Assembly: GCA_030544215.1 (NCBI GenBank)
Contig: JARZZO010000003.1
Coordinates: 22,081,879-22,145,878, forward strand
Length of the DNA stretch: 64,000 nt
Direction of reading: 5' to 3'
Origin: Zantedeschia hybrid cultivar
Lineage: Eukaryota > Streptophyta > Magnoliopsida > Alismatales > Araceae
A program made the position numbers and the translations under genes. Within the stretch, counting starts at the first letter, position 1. Every line of letters starts with the position of its first letter. Positions 11,608 through 24,019 of the stretch are shown piece after piece. The notes beneath the pieces were generated by a model, which did no database searches, was not told where the DNA came from, and worked only from the letters and a program-made list of their open reading frames with translations.

Positions 11608-12675
11608 GTATTTCTTAAAATGCAAACCGTTCTAGGGGTGAGTCAGCTCTTCCCCTTTTGCATTGACAAGACGGTAAGCGTTACCAGGAAAAACATGCAA
11701 TACAACATATGGTCCTTCCCAATTGGGTTGGAGCTTAGAACGCGGACCACCAGATTTTACAAAGATTCTTTTGACGACCATTTCACCAACTTTGAATTTA
11801 CGTTCAATGACTTTCTTTTGATAAAAACGTGCTAATCTATTTTGATAAACTCTTGCATAATTAGCAGCTGACCATCTTTTCTCGTCTAAGAGTTTCAATT
11901 GAGCAATGAGTGCTGAACGATGTTCATCAATAGAAAATTCCTTATTTAATTGTACTTTTAATGACGGCATAAGGATCTCGTATGGAACTACCGCCTCCAT
12001 TCCAAATGTTAAGGAATAAGGAGTTTGTCCAGTGGGCGTGCGGATTGAAGTTCGGTAGGCCCATAGACCATCAATCAATTTTTCTGGTCAATCTGTAAAT
12101 TTGTTAGATTTACACGTCTTTTTGATAATTTTTATCAAAGTCTTGTTAGTTGTCTCTGCTTGGCCATTGCCTTGCGGATAATAAGGGGATGAATGATACA
12201 ATGTAATTTTATACCTGTTGCAGAGGTCTTGCAGCTCCTGTGACACGAACTGAGGTCTATTATCGGTGACGATGGTGGTTCAAATTCCAAATCTCGTGAT
12301 GATGTTCTTCATGATGAACTTGCAGACGATTGATGCTTTGACTTCCATGTACGCTTCAACTTCCGCCCACTTGGTGATGTATTCCGCTGCCGTGAGGATG
12401 AATGACTTCTGCTTAATGCCGGAATCAGGATTGCCAAGGGGTCCAAAGATATTGAAAGCCCACATGGAGAAAGGCCATAGGGAGGAAACAGGATTTAGTG
12501 AAGATGCAGGAGAATGAATCTTATCGGCGTGAAGTTGACACTTGGCACACCTACGGACATATCCTACACAATCTTCTTCCATAGTTGGCCAATATAATCC
12601 TTGTCTAAGGATTTTCTTTGCTAACATTTGTCCATTAATATAGCCACCACAAACACCAGCATGAGATCCTTCCAT
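11608..12675 (-). pseudogene. R pol: integrase (zinc-binding, part of core, C-terminal parts)
   Basis: The piece read from 12675 to 12280 contains the zinc-binding region (CxxC, motif VRRCAKCQLHAD) and the start of the catalytic core. The piece read from 12078 to 11632 contains the post-core region (AYRTSIRTPTGQTPYSLTFG) and the C-terminal chromatin-side segment (KLQPNWEGPYVV). Between them the frame is broken and a core section survives only in other frames. Integrase inserts the element cDNA into the host chromosome. Conservation is good enough to assign the family but not function. Confidence 0.85.
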
Positions 12676-12792
12676 GATCTTCCAAAGTTCATCTTCGTCT
12701 AAACATTTTAGAAGAACTCCATCAAAACCTCTTTTCTATAGTGCTCCCCCAACTAGGGTGTATCTTTAAGCAACTCTCCTGATAGTCCTTTT

Positions 12793-13875
12793 CTACTCAG
12801 TTGTGGCTTCTTCAGGATATGATTGATCTTCACAATATTTGGCAATTTCGTAATACCATGGTTTATGTTCATCATCCATCTCTTCTAACAGCTCCATTAA
12901 CATAATCTCTCTCTTTTCCACAATATTTTCATCTCTGATCTTCTTCAGCAGCTTCTCCTTAGTCCTAAGGAATGAAGGGTCTTTTACGGCGGGTGAAAGA
13001 CGCCTATGAACAATGATAGACTCGGATTGTTTGCTGATTGGAAAATTGAGGGATGATGCAAGTGAGGCTAGAGCGTCAGCTAAGATGTTTTGATTCCGAG
13101 AAAGATGGATGAAGATCAATTTTGTGAAAAGCTTAGCATAAGCAGAAGTATGTACTTGATAAGGCTTGAGCTTGGGATCAAGAATCCGATATTTGGTTAA
13201 CACTTGGAGGAGAATCAATTAGCTATCACCCACAATTCTGAGTTTGATGGCACTATAGAGATGAGCAGCTTCGAGGCTAGCAAGGAGTGTCTCGTATTCA
13301 ACTATATTGTTAGTGACTGGAAAATCAAGCTGAAAGGCTTGTGGAATAGTGACACCTTAAGGTGATAACAGAACAATGCCGATACCCTTTCTATGGGAAT
13401 TCAGAGCTCCGTCAAAATGCAAAGTCCACATGTCACCTTTGATTCTGTCAATGGACATCAGTTCCTCATCCGGAAACTCCGATCGGACTGGATGAAAACG
13501 AGGAAGGGGGTGATAAGCGAGATGTTCTGCTATTGCATAGCCTTTGATCGCTTTCTGTTGAATGTAAGTGATATCAAATTGAGATAGAAAGCTTTGCCAT
13601 CGTGCTAACCTATCAGTAAGGACAGATTTCTCAAGGAGAAACTTGATCGGATTCATCCTAGAAATAAGATGAACTTCATGGGCTAGAAAGCAACGCTTCA
13701 ATTTCTGAACCACCCATACAAGTGCTGCACATGTTTTCACCATCGCTGTGTATCTTTGTTCAGCGGGGCTGAGAAGTTTAGAGAGATAGTAGGCTGCCCT
13801 CTCCTTTCCTTCTTCATCCTCTTGTGCTAGGATAGCCCCCACCGCATCATCCAGGACAGAGATGTATAGTATCAA
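12793..13875 (-). pseudogene. R pol: RNase H and archaeal-type second RNase H
   Basis: 13875-13357 reads the connection and RNase H region (motif LSPAEQRYTAMVKTCAALVW) and then LHFDGALNSHRKGIGIVLLSP-type sequence, the start of a second, archaeal-like RNase H. That domain continues, after a break, in 13218-12793 (motif FIHLSRNQNILADALASLAS). The duplicate RNase H is diagnostic of the Tat lineage of plant Ty3 elements. Several stops interrupt the frame. Confidence 0.83.
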
Positions 13876-13947
13876 TGGTTTACCCGGAGATGGTGGTCAC
13901 AAAACATGAGGACTTGCCAAATAATTCTTCAATCCATCGAACGCCTC

Positions 13948-14875
13948 CTAACACTTATCGTCCCAATTGACTTTGACTCCCGGCTTGGTGAGCTCGTAGA
14001 ACGGCTTACACCTTTGTGAGTGTTGGGAGACAAAACGGCGAATAAATTGCAACCTCCCGATCAATCCTCTTAATTCTTTCAAGTTCCTGGGAGGTGGCAT
14101 CTCTCTGATAGCCTTTGCCTTGTTGGGATCAATCTCAATTCCCCGTTTACTGACAATGAATCTAAGTAATTTCCTTGAGGATGCCCCGAATACACATTTC
14201 TTGGGGTTCATTTTTAACTGATATTCTCTTGATCTTTCTAACACTCTTGCCAAAACATTGGCATGCTCAGCCTTAGTCTTAGATTTCACTAACAAGTCAT
14301 CCACATATACTTTTAGATCTATATGCATCATGTCGTGGAATATTGCCATCATAGCCCTTTGATAAGTGGCTCCAGCGTTCTTTAATTCAAAAGGCATCAC
14401 GACATAGCAATATGTCCCCCAAGGTGTAGTGAATGATGTCTTTTCTTGATCTTCTTCTGTCAATTTGATCTGATTGTATCCTGAAAATCCATCTATAAAT
14501 GATAAAGTTTCATAACCAGCAGTATTATCGATGAGTACATCAATGTGAGGCAATGGAAAATCATCCTTAGGACACGCCCGATTCAAATCTCGAAAGTCAA
14601 TACAGATCCTGACCTTCCCATCTTTCTTCATAACCGGGAATATATTGGTCACCCATTGTGGATAGAGGACAACTCTAATGAATTTGGCTTTATGTAACTT
14701 ATCAACCTCTTCCTTCATCTTCAAAGTCATTTGTGGGTGGAATCACCTTAACTTTTGTTTGACCGGGCTAGCTCCATCCTTTAATGTCAACCTGTGTTCC
14801 ACTAGCGATGAGTCTAACCCCGACATATCCTCATAACTACAGGCAAAAGTGTCCTTGCAATTGATCGTTCCAAAT
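13948..14875 (-). pseudogene. R pol: reverse transcriptase, 5' truncated by H
   Basis: Reverse transcriptase core with the FIDGFSGYNQI motif and the catalytic YVDDLLVKS motif intact, and an upstream part (KDTFACSYEDM, SPVKQKL) that is typical of Ty3 pol. The homology stops at 14875, exactly where the TG end of the H LTR begins, so the N-terminal part and the protease were separated or lost by that insertion. One in-frame stop precedes the main open stretch at 14730. Confidence 0.88.
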
Positions 14876-17045
14876 TGTGCGTCGTTAAACACTCATGAAA
14901 ACGTTCAATCTAAATTTATTCGGCTCATTCAAATTAGATTTTGAAAATTGATAATGGTGAGTCCGAGTCGATCCACAGGGAGTTAAATTTCTAACTTTGA
15001 AAATCTTGTGATTCTTAATTATCTAAAAATTAGGTGAGAATTTGAGTGAACTAATTACTTATTTAAACTAAAACTCAATTAACTAATGTTACCTAAAAAA
15101 TATAATTACGTAAATTAAACAAATTCCCCCTTTTTTTTTCTTTTTCAGAAATTAAACACAAGCATATATGGAAAACAAGCACAACTAAAAAAAATGTAAC
15201 AAAAACACCGTAACTTAACTATGTGTAAAACATTAATTATCTAAAAATTATGAAACAAAATACACACTTTATAGTCTAATATCCTTAAACGAAATAAACA
15301 AAACATTAAATAACAACTAACTAATCATAATTAAATAAACGACTACTATACTGGTGGGGGAGAGAAAGAACAGAGCAGCAGCTGTGTGGACTCTTTGTGG
15401 GGTTGCCGGCTGGTGCCCTGGAGTGCATGCAGGTGCTGATGCAACACGTGGATGGAGCTTGGCTGATGGCTTGCAGCGTGGGGGCTTGCAGGTGGTGGTG
15501 TTGCTGGAAAGAAGCTATTGGCTACGTTGGGATGCAGCTGGGCGTGTGGAGGATTGCAGCAGCTTGACGTGGAGGATTGCAGCAGCTTGACGTGGAGGCT
15601 TGCAGGCGCGTCGGATGAAGCTGCTGCTGGAGGCCTTGCTGGCATGCAGGGAAATGCGTGGGAGCTGGTGGAGGAGCTGGTGGAGGGGCTTGATCGCAGC
15701 GCTTGGAGGATGTTGTCAACGTGCACGTGTGCATGCATGCACGCTTGATGAGCGCTGGAGGAGCTGGAGTTGGCTGGGCTTCACCGCAGGTGCGCTGCTT
15801 CGCTGCCGCATGGGAGCTTCATGTTGCTGGTTTGGACGTGGAGTTGCTGGTTGCATGCATGGAGGCCGGCTGCTGCTTGGACGTGGAGCTGCTGGAGCCG
15901 CTGGCTGGGCTGAGAGAAACCGAGGGAGGCGTGGAAGAGAGAAGAAAAAGAGACCGAGAGAGAGATAAATGTGTGGGGGAGGCTGAGAAGAGAGAGAGAT
16001 GCTGGGATAGGTTGTGAAGAAGAAGAGAAAGGGAGCAAGAGAGACCGAGAGAGACAGAATAGAGGGAGAGAAAGAGAGACCGAGAGAAAGAAGGAAGAGA
16101 AGAGAGGGAGGACTGTGCGTGGGAGAAAGAGAGAGGAGGAGGAGCTGGCTGGAGAGGAGAGGTTGCTGGAACGAGAGGGAGAGCTGCGGAGGGAGAGGAA
16201 GAGAGGAGGAGAGAGTACGGCTGCTGGGAAGGAAATTGAAAGAGAAGACTGCGGGGTTTGAGAGGAGGAAGAGAAGATTGCGGGAAGGAAGATTGGAGAC
16301 GGAGAGAGAGAATCTGAGAGAGAGAGGGAGAATTAGAGAGTGAGAGGTTGAGAAGAGGAAGAGAGAACCGGAGAGAAAGAGGAGAGAGGCTGCGGAGGGA
16401 GTTGGAGAAGGAGAGGGCTGAGGAAAGGAAGGTTAATATAGAGAGGAAGAGAGGCGTGGGAAGGAAACTGGAGAAGAAGTAGGGCTGCAGTTGGGAAACT
16501 GGAAAGAAAGAAGGAAATAGAGGGTTTTGGGAAACTCCAGAGAAAGAAGGAATCAGAGGGTCTTTTTAAAAAGAAAGTAGACTTTAGGAAGGCGGATGGC
16601 CCTTCTTGGGTTCTTCTTGGCCGTGGAATTAGGGCAACACTAGGGCCTCAAATGACATTTTTTACCTCTGCTTTAATCTTTTGGACAAAATAACGTCGAA
16701 TTTATCGAAATTCGAACCCTAAACCTCGCCCAAATTTTCGGAAACTCCACCAGCTGCACTGCATCATCGGCATGTCCTGTTCACATAAAATAAATATAAA
16801 TTAGCACATTATCATAAAAATATCATTATATTTATTTAATTCATCTCGGTTTTGTTGAAAAACCGCAAATGTGCTATACTCAATTAATCACATGAAATGA
16901 CGATGTTTTTAAGTCTGAATTTGACGAAATTGGTACCGTTGGACTTGGTACACAATTATTTATCATTTCATGTTATTTTACAGATAAAAACATAAGTATG
17001 ATGCGTTTCATTGCCTTTAAATGATCAATTTAACACTTTATCACA
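14876..17045 (-). repeat. H 3' LTR (Ty3/gypsy)
   Basis: 2,170 bp. On the minus strand it runs from TGTGATAAAG to CGACGCACA. The inner end is preceded by an AGTTGGGGGG polypurine tract, and the outer end abuts R pol. Near the outer end it carries the 'gtcgatccacagggag' sequence common at the ends of large plant Ty3 LTRs. The flanking 5 bp are CAAAT (14871-14875). The partner flank is lost because H is truncated on its other side. A long GA-rich tract lies inside (15900-16560). Confidence 0.72.
15350..16560. repeat. GA-rich low-complexity tract in the H LTR
   Basis: The + strand is dominated by GAGAGA and AGGAGA strings from about 15900 to 16560, preceded by GCTG/GGAG-rich sequence with short internal repeats (for example GGAGGATTGCAGCAGCTTGACGT-like units near 15550-15600). 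Many overlapping open frames on both strands result from composition alone. In the H sense strand it is a pyrimidine tract. Confidence 0.8.
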
Positions 17046-17060
17046 CCCCCCAACTTACTC
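17046..17060 (-). promoter_or_regulatory. H polypurine tract
   Basis: The minus strand reads GTAAGTTGGGGGG directly before the LTR start TGTGATAAAG, in the context GCTAAGGGACTAGCAATGAG typical of this element type. Confidence 0.7.
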
Positions 17061-18242
17061 ATTGCTAGTCCCTTAGCAATGCAAATAAGAAAAAGTTAGG
17101 ACAAACAATGAATTATCATGCTTCATTTGTAATATATATCACAAACAGTTTAAGTGGTAGCCGATTGGTTAAGCTAAAATTTTCACATCCCACAATATTT
17201 TGATTTATGACAAGTGATTGTGCATAAAAATTGACACACTTAGAACTCGTTTCCGACCTTTCTGGTATATTCTTGCCTTTACTACCCTTTAGATAAGACT
17301 ACCTGGGGAGGAGAATAGAATAAAAGATTTCCCGATCAGTCAGTGAGGATCGTTTTTCAGTTCCCGTCCCAACTCAGCACTTTTCACGACTTGGTCATAT
17401 TTCTGTTACGATGGACTTTTTAGCGTGGCTTTTTATTTCATTGTACTTTTGCTTTTGAGAGTGCATACTTTTTGCCACTCTCTTTGAATTGCCTGAGGGG
17501 AGGTGCGTACTTTTTGCCACCTACCTTCATTTAGCTCTTTTAACGCCTTCTATTGCCTTTAGTGTTTACAGCTGTCCATTTTAAATGACCTCCTCTTTTA
17601 GAGTGCTGAGTGGGACAGTCCCCTATTAAGAATCCTACACATTCATTTCGTTCAACCCAAAAGAAAAATTACAATAAGTAGTCTTATCCTTAAGGTTAAT
17701 TCCAGCAATTCTATACTTTTAAGATCTTTCATTTATTTTAAGTTGCCGTGTGTGTGTGAAAATCACCCTGCCGTGGATTTTTGTGAAGTGGGATATTTAA
17801 ACTTTGAAGGTACTTTAACCAATGTGACAACAACAACAACAAAAAACTGATTTGTTTAAGATTTACTTAATAAAACATGATTTTCATGCAATTTTCATAG
17901 GATCTGAGAATAAGTTTTAAAAAGAAGTTTTTAAAAATTTGACCATTTTTCAGTGAAAGATATCAGTTTTCTTCAAAAGATTTCCAATAAATGCATATCA
18001 AATTGATTGTCCCACCCCCCAACTTGATTGACATTGTCCTCAATGCCATACAAGATATGAAAAACATGTCAACCAGAAGAGAATGGGAAGGAGAGAAACA
18101 ACCTGTGATGAAGAAGATGCGACATACCCAAGGCGACTGCTGCTCAGGGACCTAAAAGGAAATACAAAGACGGAAGTAAAATTTTGGGTTGCCTCCCAAC
18201 AAGCGCTAAGTTTATCGTCTTCAGCCAGACGGAATGTGCACA
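17061..18242 (-). other. H 3' non-coding region
   Basis: No protein is recognised. It holds three short landmarks familiar from large plant Ty3 elements: a CAATGAGTAAGTTGGGGGG-type end, a second 'ATCAAGTTGGGGGGTGGGAC' copy at about 18005-18030, and near 18187-18235 the GCGCTTGTTGGGAGGCAACC sequence that normally follows a coding region of these elements. Confidence 0.5.
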
Positions 18243-18725
18243 CTATCCAATGCCTACTAGCACAAATTTCAGTGCATGCATTTTGAAGTTTGTTGCTTGG
18301 AGTGCACTCAGCATTGCATGTAGCGGATGAGTCAGAATGTTATCATTGAGATTCCAAAGAAAAGAATTTTTCAACATGGTCAATAGGATATTGGTTCTAC
18401 TTGATTCATAGTCCATGCCAACCACGTACCCCACTTCTTTTCCTTGATTGAACTGAAGCATTTGATCCCCTATAAAAATATTAGAAATTCCCAAAATAAT
18501 GGGACATTGCTTCAATGTAGGGGATGATCCAATGTCGAAGATGAGAAAATCAACAAATATGTGGCTCCTATCCACCTGAATAAGAGTATCTTGGATCATG
18601 TCATGTGGCTGCTTAATGAAATGATCAATTGACTGCAAAGCAACTGACATGCACTTTAATTTGTGGATTCCAAATTTCTCAAAGATAGAGACTGAGAACA
18701 GGTTCAGTTTGGCCTCAACTTTCAA
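18243..18725 (-). pseudogene. H: retroviral-type aspartic protease-like region, active site lost
   Basis: A 160-residue open frame. Its N-terminal half aligns with plant Ty3 protease segments: SIFEKFGIHKLK, then a VDFLIFDI strand and the CPIILG flap-side motif in the right order. The catalytic Asp-Ser/Thr-Gly triad that should precede SIFEKFG is not there, so it cannot be an active protease. The C-terminal half is unrecognised. It is placed between the acidic frame upstream and the TTGGGAGGCAACC landmark downstream. Confidence 0.6.
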
Positions 18726-18818
18726 TAAAATCCAGTAAAGATTGATGTTATTGATATAGTAAGAATTGAGTGGGGCAACACAGTGAGTTTCTTTGAGAAA
18801 ATGGTTGTTGATGTGGAC

Positions 18819-19586
18819 TTAGCCCAATAATTCTATCACCTCCTTGAGTCGGGCCAGCTTTTGGGGGATATTGGGCTTAGATTCTCTAACACTCGGGAAA
18901 CGGATCATAGGTAGGTGAATATCTGGGCTCTCACTAGAATCCTTCTCGTCTCCTTCATCTCCCCCCAACTGACCCTCAATAGGCTCTTCTTGATGATTAG
19001 CTAAGTCTGTGGCTACAGTTTTCTCTTGATGCAATTCTTCAAGATTATCCACTTTCTGATCCATTGGGAAGAAGAAATATTCAAGATCCAGACCATCATG
19101 TGTATCTAATTCCTCTGTGGGAAATAGAAAGTGTTCAAAGTCCAGATCAATATCAAGCAAATCACTCATTTCTCCTTCTCCTTTTTCCTTCAAGCTCTCC
19201 TCAAGAGAGATAGGTGTGATCGTGACTTCACTTTGCTGGTCAGTCTGAGGGTTTTCCATCTTCTCTCTATCCACCTGGTATATATCTTCCAGAATATCTA
19301 CTTTCTCTATTGCGAAGAAAAAATATTCGAGGTTCGAATTAGCACGTATGTTGACTTCCACTGTGGGGAACATGAAGTGTTCAAAATCCGGATTAACCTC
19401 TAAAAGATCACTCACTTCCCCTTCTCCTTTTCTATCACTTAAGCTTTCCTCAGGACAGATAGGTATGATCATGGATGCATCTTGTTGACCAGTCTCAAGA
19501 TTTTTCATAGATTGATTCATGCTAGCATTCTCTATTCTCACCTGATACAACTTCTTAAGATTCTCCCCGTTTTCAAGATCAGGCAT
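18819..19586 (-). pseudogene. H: acidic protein with internal repeat, gag-associated
   Basis: An intact 255-codon frame, very acidic. It contains two copies of a unit of about 85 residues (residues about 45-130 and 130-200), each with a SLxxxxGEGEVSDLL-like start, a DFEHFxFPT segment and an LEYFFF segment. No enzyme motif is seen. It lies between gag-like coil sequence and the protease-like frame, so it is most likely a linker or gag extension of H. Its being open while its neighbours are broken may be chance. Confidence 0.45.
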
Positions 19587-20016
19587 GATGTGACCATTTC
19601 CGGGTTGAGCGCTTTCAAGTTGAATTTATGAGTTGATTTGTTGGTCAAAATCAAGTGAAAAAGATTGCAGATTTTCAATGGGCTTGCTAAGCACTTCTTC
19701 TAAATCCATCATTAGATTAGTTTCTGTCAAACAGTCAACTAGGGCCTGCATTCTACCAATGATTTGTTGTTGAGCCAAGACTATTTGTTCAAGTTGCATG
19801 AATTGATCATCTTAAGGATGCAGATAATTGGGCTGATAATCAGACTGCGAAGAATAAGAATATGTCGAATAATTTGATTGGAAGCAAGGTGGACAAGAGC
19901 TTGTGGACAATGGATAATCGGAGTGTCCATGCTTGTGGGCCAAACCACTAGAGTAGACTTGGAATTGGGGCCAATCCGAGAAGTCTTGGATAGCTAGACT
20001 TGGAATTGGGGCCAAT
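19587..20016 (-). pseudogene. H: gag-like C-terminal fragment, truncated
   Basis: The minus strand reads Gln-rich, coil-like sequence (DDQFMQLEQIVLAQQQIIG) of the kind found late in plant Ty3 gag, preceded by a Ser/Tyr/Pro-rich stretch (20015-19812). A 24-bp direct repeat (TAGACTTGGAATTGGGGCCA and onward) occurs at about 19955 and 19996. Homology to H stops at about 20016, where the copia C fragment starts. Confidence 0.45.
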
Positions 20017-22464
20017 CCAAGGACATTTTGGAACTAATACATTCAGATGTATGTGGTCCAATGTCCACCCAAGCCAAAGGTAGCTTTTTTTACTTCATCA
20101 CGTTCATCGATGACTTCTCAAGATTCAGCTATGTGTAGTTAATGAAGTACAAGTCGGAAGCATTTGAGAAGTTCAAGCAATTTAAGAATGAGGTAGAGAA
20201 GGAGTCAGGAAAGAGTATTAAAACTCTTCGATCAGATCGAGGAAAGAGAATACTTGAGTACTAATTTCACACAATTCTTAAAGGATAATGGTATCCTTTC
20301 TCAACTGACCCCTCCATATACACCACAGATGAATGGTGTATCAGAAAGGAGGAGTCGCACCTTGTTGGATATGGTGCAATCCATGATGAGCTTTTTAGGA
20401 TTACCAGTGTCCCTCTGGGGTATGCTTTAGAGTCAGCAGCATACCTACTGAACAGAGTACCCAGCAAGTCTGTAGCGTCTACTCCATATGAGATATGGAA
20501 AGGCATGAAACCAAAATTTAAACATGTTAAAGTCTGGGGTTGTCCTGCTCATGTAAAAAGACATGATCCAGACAAGCTGGAATCACGAACTGATAAATGT
20601 AGGTTTGTGGGATATCCAAAGGAAACCTTTGGATGCTATTTTTTCCATCCTGGTGAACAAAAGGTGTTTGTCGCCAGGAAAGTTGTCTTCTTGGAAGAGG
20701 AATACCTTCTCCAGGAGGAGAGTGGGAGTAAAATAGTACTGGAAGAGGTTCCAGATCCCCAAACAACTACATTATCATCAGATGAGATATCAGTTCATGA
20801 ATCTGTTTAGGTACACACAGATGAGCCTCGTAGATCTGGTAGAGTACCTAGACAACCCGAACGATATGTGGGACATATTGCTGAAGGTAAGTCTAAGGTA
20901 CAATATAATGAGGATGATGATCATAAAACTTACCAGGAAGCCATAGAAGGCCCAGAAGCCGGGAAATGGTGAGAAGCCATGAACTCAAAAATCCAGTCCA
21001 TGTACACCAACTAAGTTTGGAACTTGGAGGACTTTCCCGAGGGTATTGTACCCATCGGTTGCAAGTGGATCTTTAAGAGAAATATCGGTGTTGATGGACG
21101 GATCGACACTTATAAGGCAAGGTTGGTGGCAAAGGGATATCATCAAAGGCAAGGAATTGACTATGACGAGACTTTCTCACCAGTTGCCATGATAAAGTCG
21201 ATCAGAGTTCTACTCGCCATTGCTGCACATTTTGATTATGAAATCTGGCAGATAGATGTGAAGACTGCCTTCCTCAATGGTAACCTTGAGGAGGAGGTGT
21301 ATATGATACAACCAGAAGGTTTCACATCCATAGAATCTCCAGATAAAGTGTGCAAGCTTTAGAGGTCCATTTATGGACTGAAGAAGGCTTCCCGGAGCTG
21401 GAACATAAGAGTTGACGAGGCTGTCAAGTCTTATGACTTCATTAAGAATGAAGATGAGCCTTGTGTGTACAAGAAGACCAGTGGGAGTGCAGTCACTTTT
21501 CTAGTTCTTTACGTAGATGACATACTACTCATTGGGAATGATGTAGCTATGATGTCATCAGTAAAGATTTGGCTGTCGAAAAACTTCTCCATGAAGGATT
21601 TGGGAGAAGCATCCTACGTATTGGGAATACGGATATATAGAGATAGATCAAAGAGGATACTTGGAATGACCCAATCCTTGTACATAGATACCATAGTCAA
21701 AAGGTTTGGCATGGAAAATTCCAAGAGAGGTCTCATACCGATGAGACATGGAATTAGTCTCTCAAAGGAGCAGTCTCCTAAGACTCGCGATGAGAGGTCT
21801 CTGCCATAGAATCAATCGTTAATGCCATGCTATGTACATTGTTGCATTTTCTCTAAGTGCTACGAGCAGATTTCAGGCTGATACAGGCGAAGAGCACTGG
21901 AAGGCAGTGAAATGTATCCATAAGTACTTGAGAAGAAGTAAGGATATGTTTCTTGTCTATGGAGGAGGTGACTTGAAACTGCGAGGCTTTACTGACTCGA
22001 GTTTCCAGTCGGATCCGGATGATAGTAAGTCTACATCTAGATTCGTGTTTACTTTGAACGGAGGCGCAGTGTGCTGGAAGAGTTCCAAGCAAGTAACCAC
22101 TACAGATTCGACGACTGAAGCTGAGTACATCGCTGCGGCTGAAGCCGCTAAGGAAGTAGTGTGGTTGAAGAAATTCATCACCAACCTCGGCGTAGTTTCC
22201 AGCATCTCTGAGCCTGTTCCAGTGTTGTACGACAACAATGGAGCCATTGCGCAAGCAAAAGAGCCGCGGTCTCATCAGAAATCGAAGCATATTCTGAGGC
22301 GCTTTCACCTTATTAGAGAGATCATATCCAGAGGAGATGTAGTAGTGGAAAGAGTTCCATCCGTCGACAATGTAGCAGATCCACTGACGAAGCCGTTGGC
22401 TCAAATTGTGTTTGAGCGTCACCTAGAGTCTACAGGCTTATTGTATAAAGGTGATTGGCTTTAG
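20017..22464 (+). pseudogene. C: Ty1/copia pol, 5'-truncated (integrase to RNase H)
   Basis: Begins inside the region before the integrase core (compare about 38236 in D3), so LTR, gag and protease are absent. It contains the integrase core, the copia RT with ARLVAKGY and YVDDILLIGND intact, and RNase H with FTDSSFQSD and TEAEYIAAAEA. It is broken by an early frameshift near 20240, TAG at 20808-20810, a nonsense codon at the EAGKW site near 20970, TAG at 21360-21362, and a frameshift with loss near 21810-21840 before RNase H. Domain order is typical copia. It is followed directly by its polypurine tract and 3' LTR. It is closely related to, but distinct from, D and E. Confidence 0.88.
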
Positions 22465-22478
22465 TCCAAGTGGGAGAT
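22465..22478 (+). promoter_or_regulatory. C polypurine tract
   Basis: TCCAAGTGGGAGAT directly precedes the TGTTAGTTTTAGG start of the LTR. The same position in D reads TCCAAGTGGGAGAA. Confidence 0.75.
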
Positions 22479-24019
22479 TGTTAGTTTTAGGTGGCCTACA
22501 AGCCAATCTGACTATGTAAATCTCGTTCATTTATTAATAAAATGGCATAATATTCATTATGTGTAAATCGCATTAATTATCGTTTCATAATGAAGTCCGT
22601 GAATATGTGCTATAGTGATAAGATTATGATGAGATCATACTAATGAGACTGATCACTTAAACACACATATTCTTAATCGTTCATAGTCGGAGGATATCCG
22701 AGAAGGACATCGGATATCCGGTTAGACTAGTACAGATTACTCCTGCTCATATGATGAGGGTGACTGATCTCATAAGTCACTTGTGTGGAGACACTAAGGC
22801 GAATCTGTAGGTGCTCATTGGAGAATGAGTTCACTGAACTGATCTGAATGAATCGCTGGGTGGTATTGTACCTTACTGTCAACCAGCTTGATTCTATTGT
22901 CGCAGTTGCGTGGATGGTCCTCGGACCTGAGACACCAAGGACACCTTGTCGGTGGACTTCTGTGCTTTCACCTTGGTTTACGAATCTCTAGCCACGGGAT
23001 TCTAATACGCCAAGGATTGGGTACAGCGGAATACCGTCGAAGGGAATTGTGTGTCAATAAGGAATCATTCACTCTCGGTACTTAGAGAGAGAATGCTCTA
23101 GGAAGGATGCGCGGAAGTCCCTGGCCAGGGCGGACGATAATATCGGGAAAGGAGTTTTCCGATATTCATCAGCGGCATCCAATCCAAGTGAGTCGACCGG
23201 TTAGGGTTTGACAGCTCGCCATGCCCTGAGTTGACTCGAGAGCATTGTACGAATGAAGGATTATATCCACGCGGTAACTGTCGGCGGAAAGGTTCCAAGA
23301 GTGGGTTACTTAACCCCAATACCTTCCGAGTTCACGCGGTGTTGCTTGGCACCCAACGTGATCGGAGGTCCAGTCGAATTCGATGTGCGACATCAATTTG
23401 ATTGATTAATTAATTAATAAAGGATTATTAATTGATTAATAAAGTGAGTGAGGAGTCACTGGGCTTGTTGGGCCATTAACTGGACTAGTACTTGGGCCTA
23501 GAGGGTCACACGCAAATGATTCTCAAGGCGATGGATAAATAAGTGGGTTTTATATAAACCAGGGGTTTTTATGAAAAATCGCACGGTTAGTATAAAACAT
23601 AGCAAACGGGCTGAGTAGGCCAAGCTGTTGCTAACCCTAGCCGCCCCTCCTCTATTTCTCTCTCTCTCTGGTGTCCAGACAGATCCAGATCTGCTCCGTC
23701 GCTTCTCCGAATCCCGTTCGACGGGAAATCATCCGCGCGTTGCGGCGACCGGCGGAGGTTTCGTGGGCTGCGAAGAACGAGGAACGCGAGGATATCTGTC
23801 ACGGGGAGGATCGCGTGGAGTTCGCTAGAGGCCGGGCACTTGCGCGGCTTGCGGTGTCGCACCGACGGAACCGAACGGTTGCGGATTCGAATCCGCACAC
23901 GGTGAGAACTTCGATTATCTGATAATCGATTTTTTGTTTTTCGAAACGGGAAAACGGATCGCTATTTTATTTTATTTTCCACTGCGTGAGCGATCCAGAG
24001 AACCCAAGAAATCCCAACA
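22479..24019 (+). repeat. C 3' LTR
   Basis: 1,541 bp, TGTTAGTTTTAGG to AAATCCCAACA, matching the solo LTR at 128-1734 in reverse orientation. It contains the conserved LTR hairpin cassette (22760-22840) and a CCCTGGCCAGGG palindrome near 23119. It is followed immediately by G-family LTR sequence, so C was inserted into a G-family LTR; the other flank is missing. Confidence 0.87.

Noticed and set aside
15350..16343. Many overlapping open frames of 70-130 codons on both strands
   Set aside because: They lie in a GA/GCTG-rich low-complexity part of the H LTR; open frames there are expected from composition.
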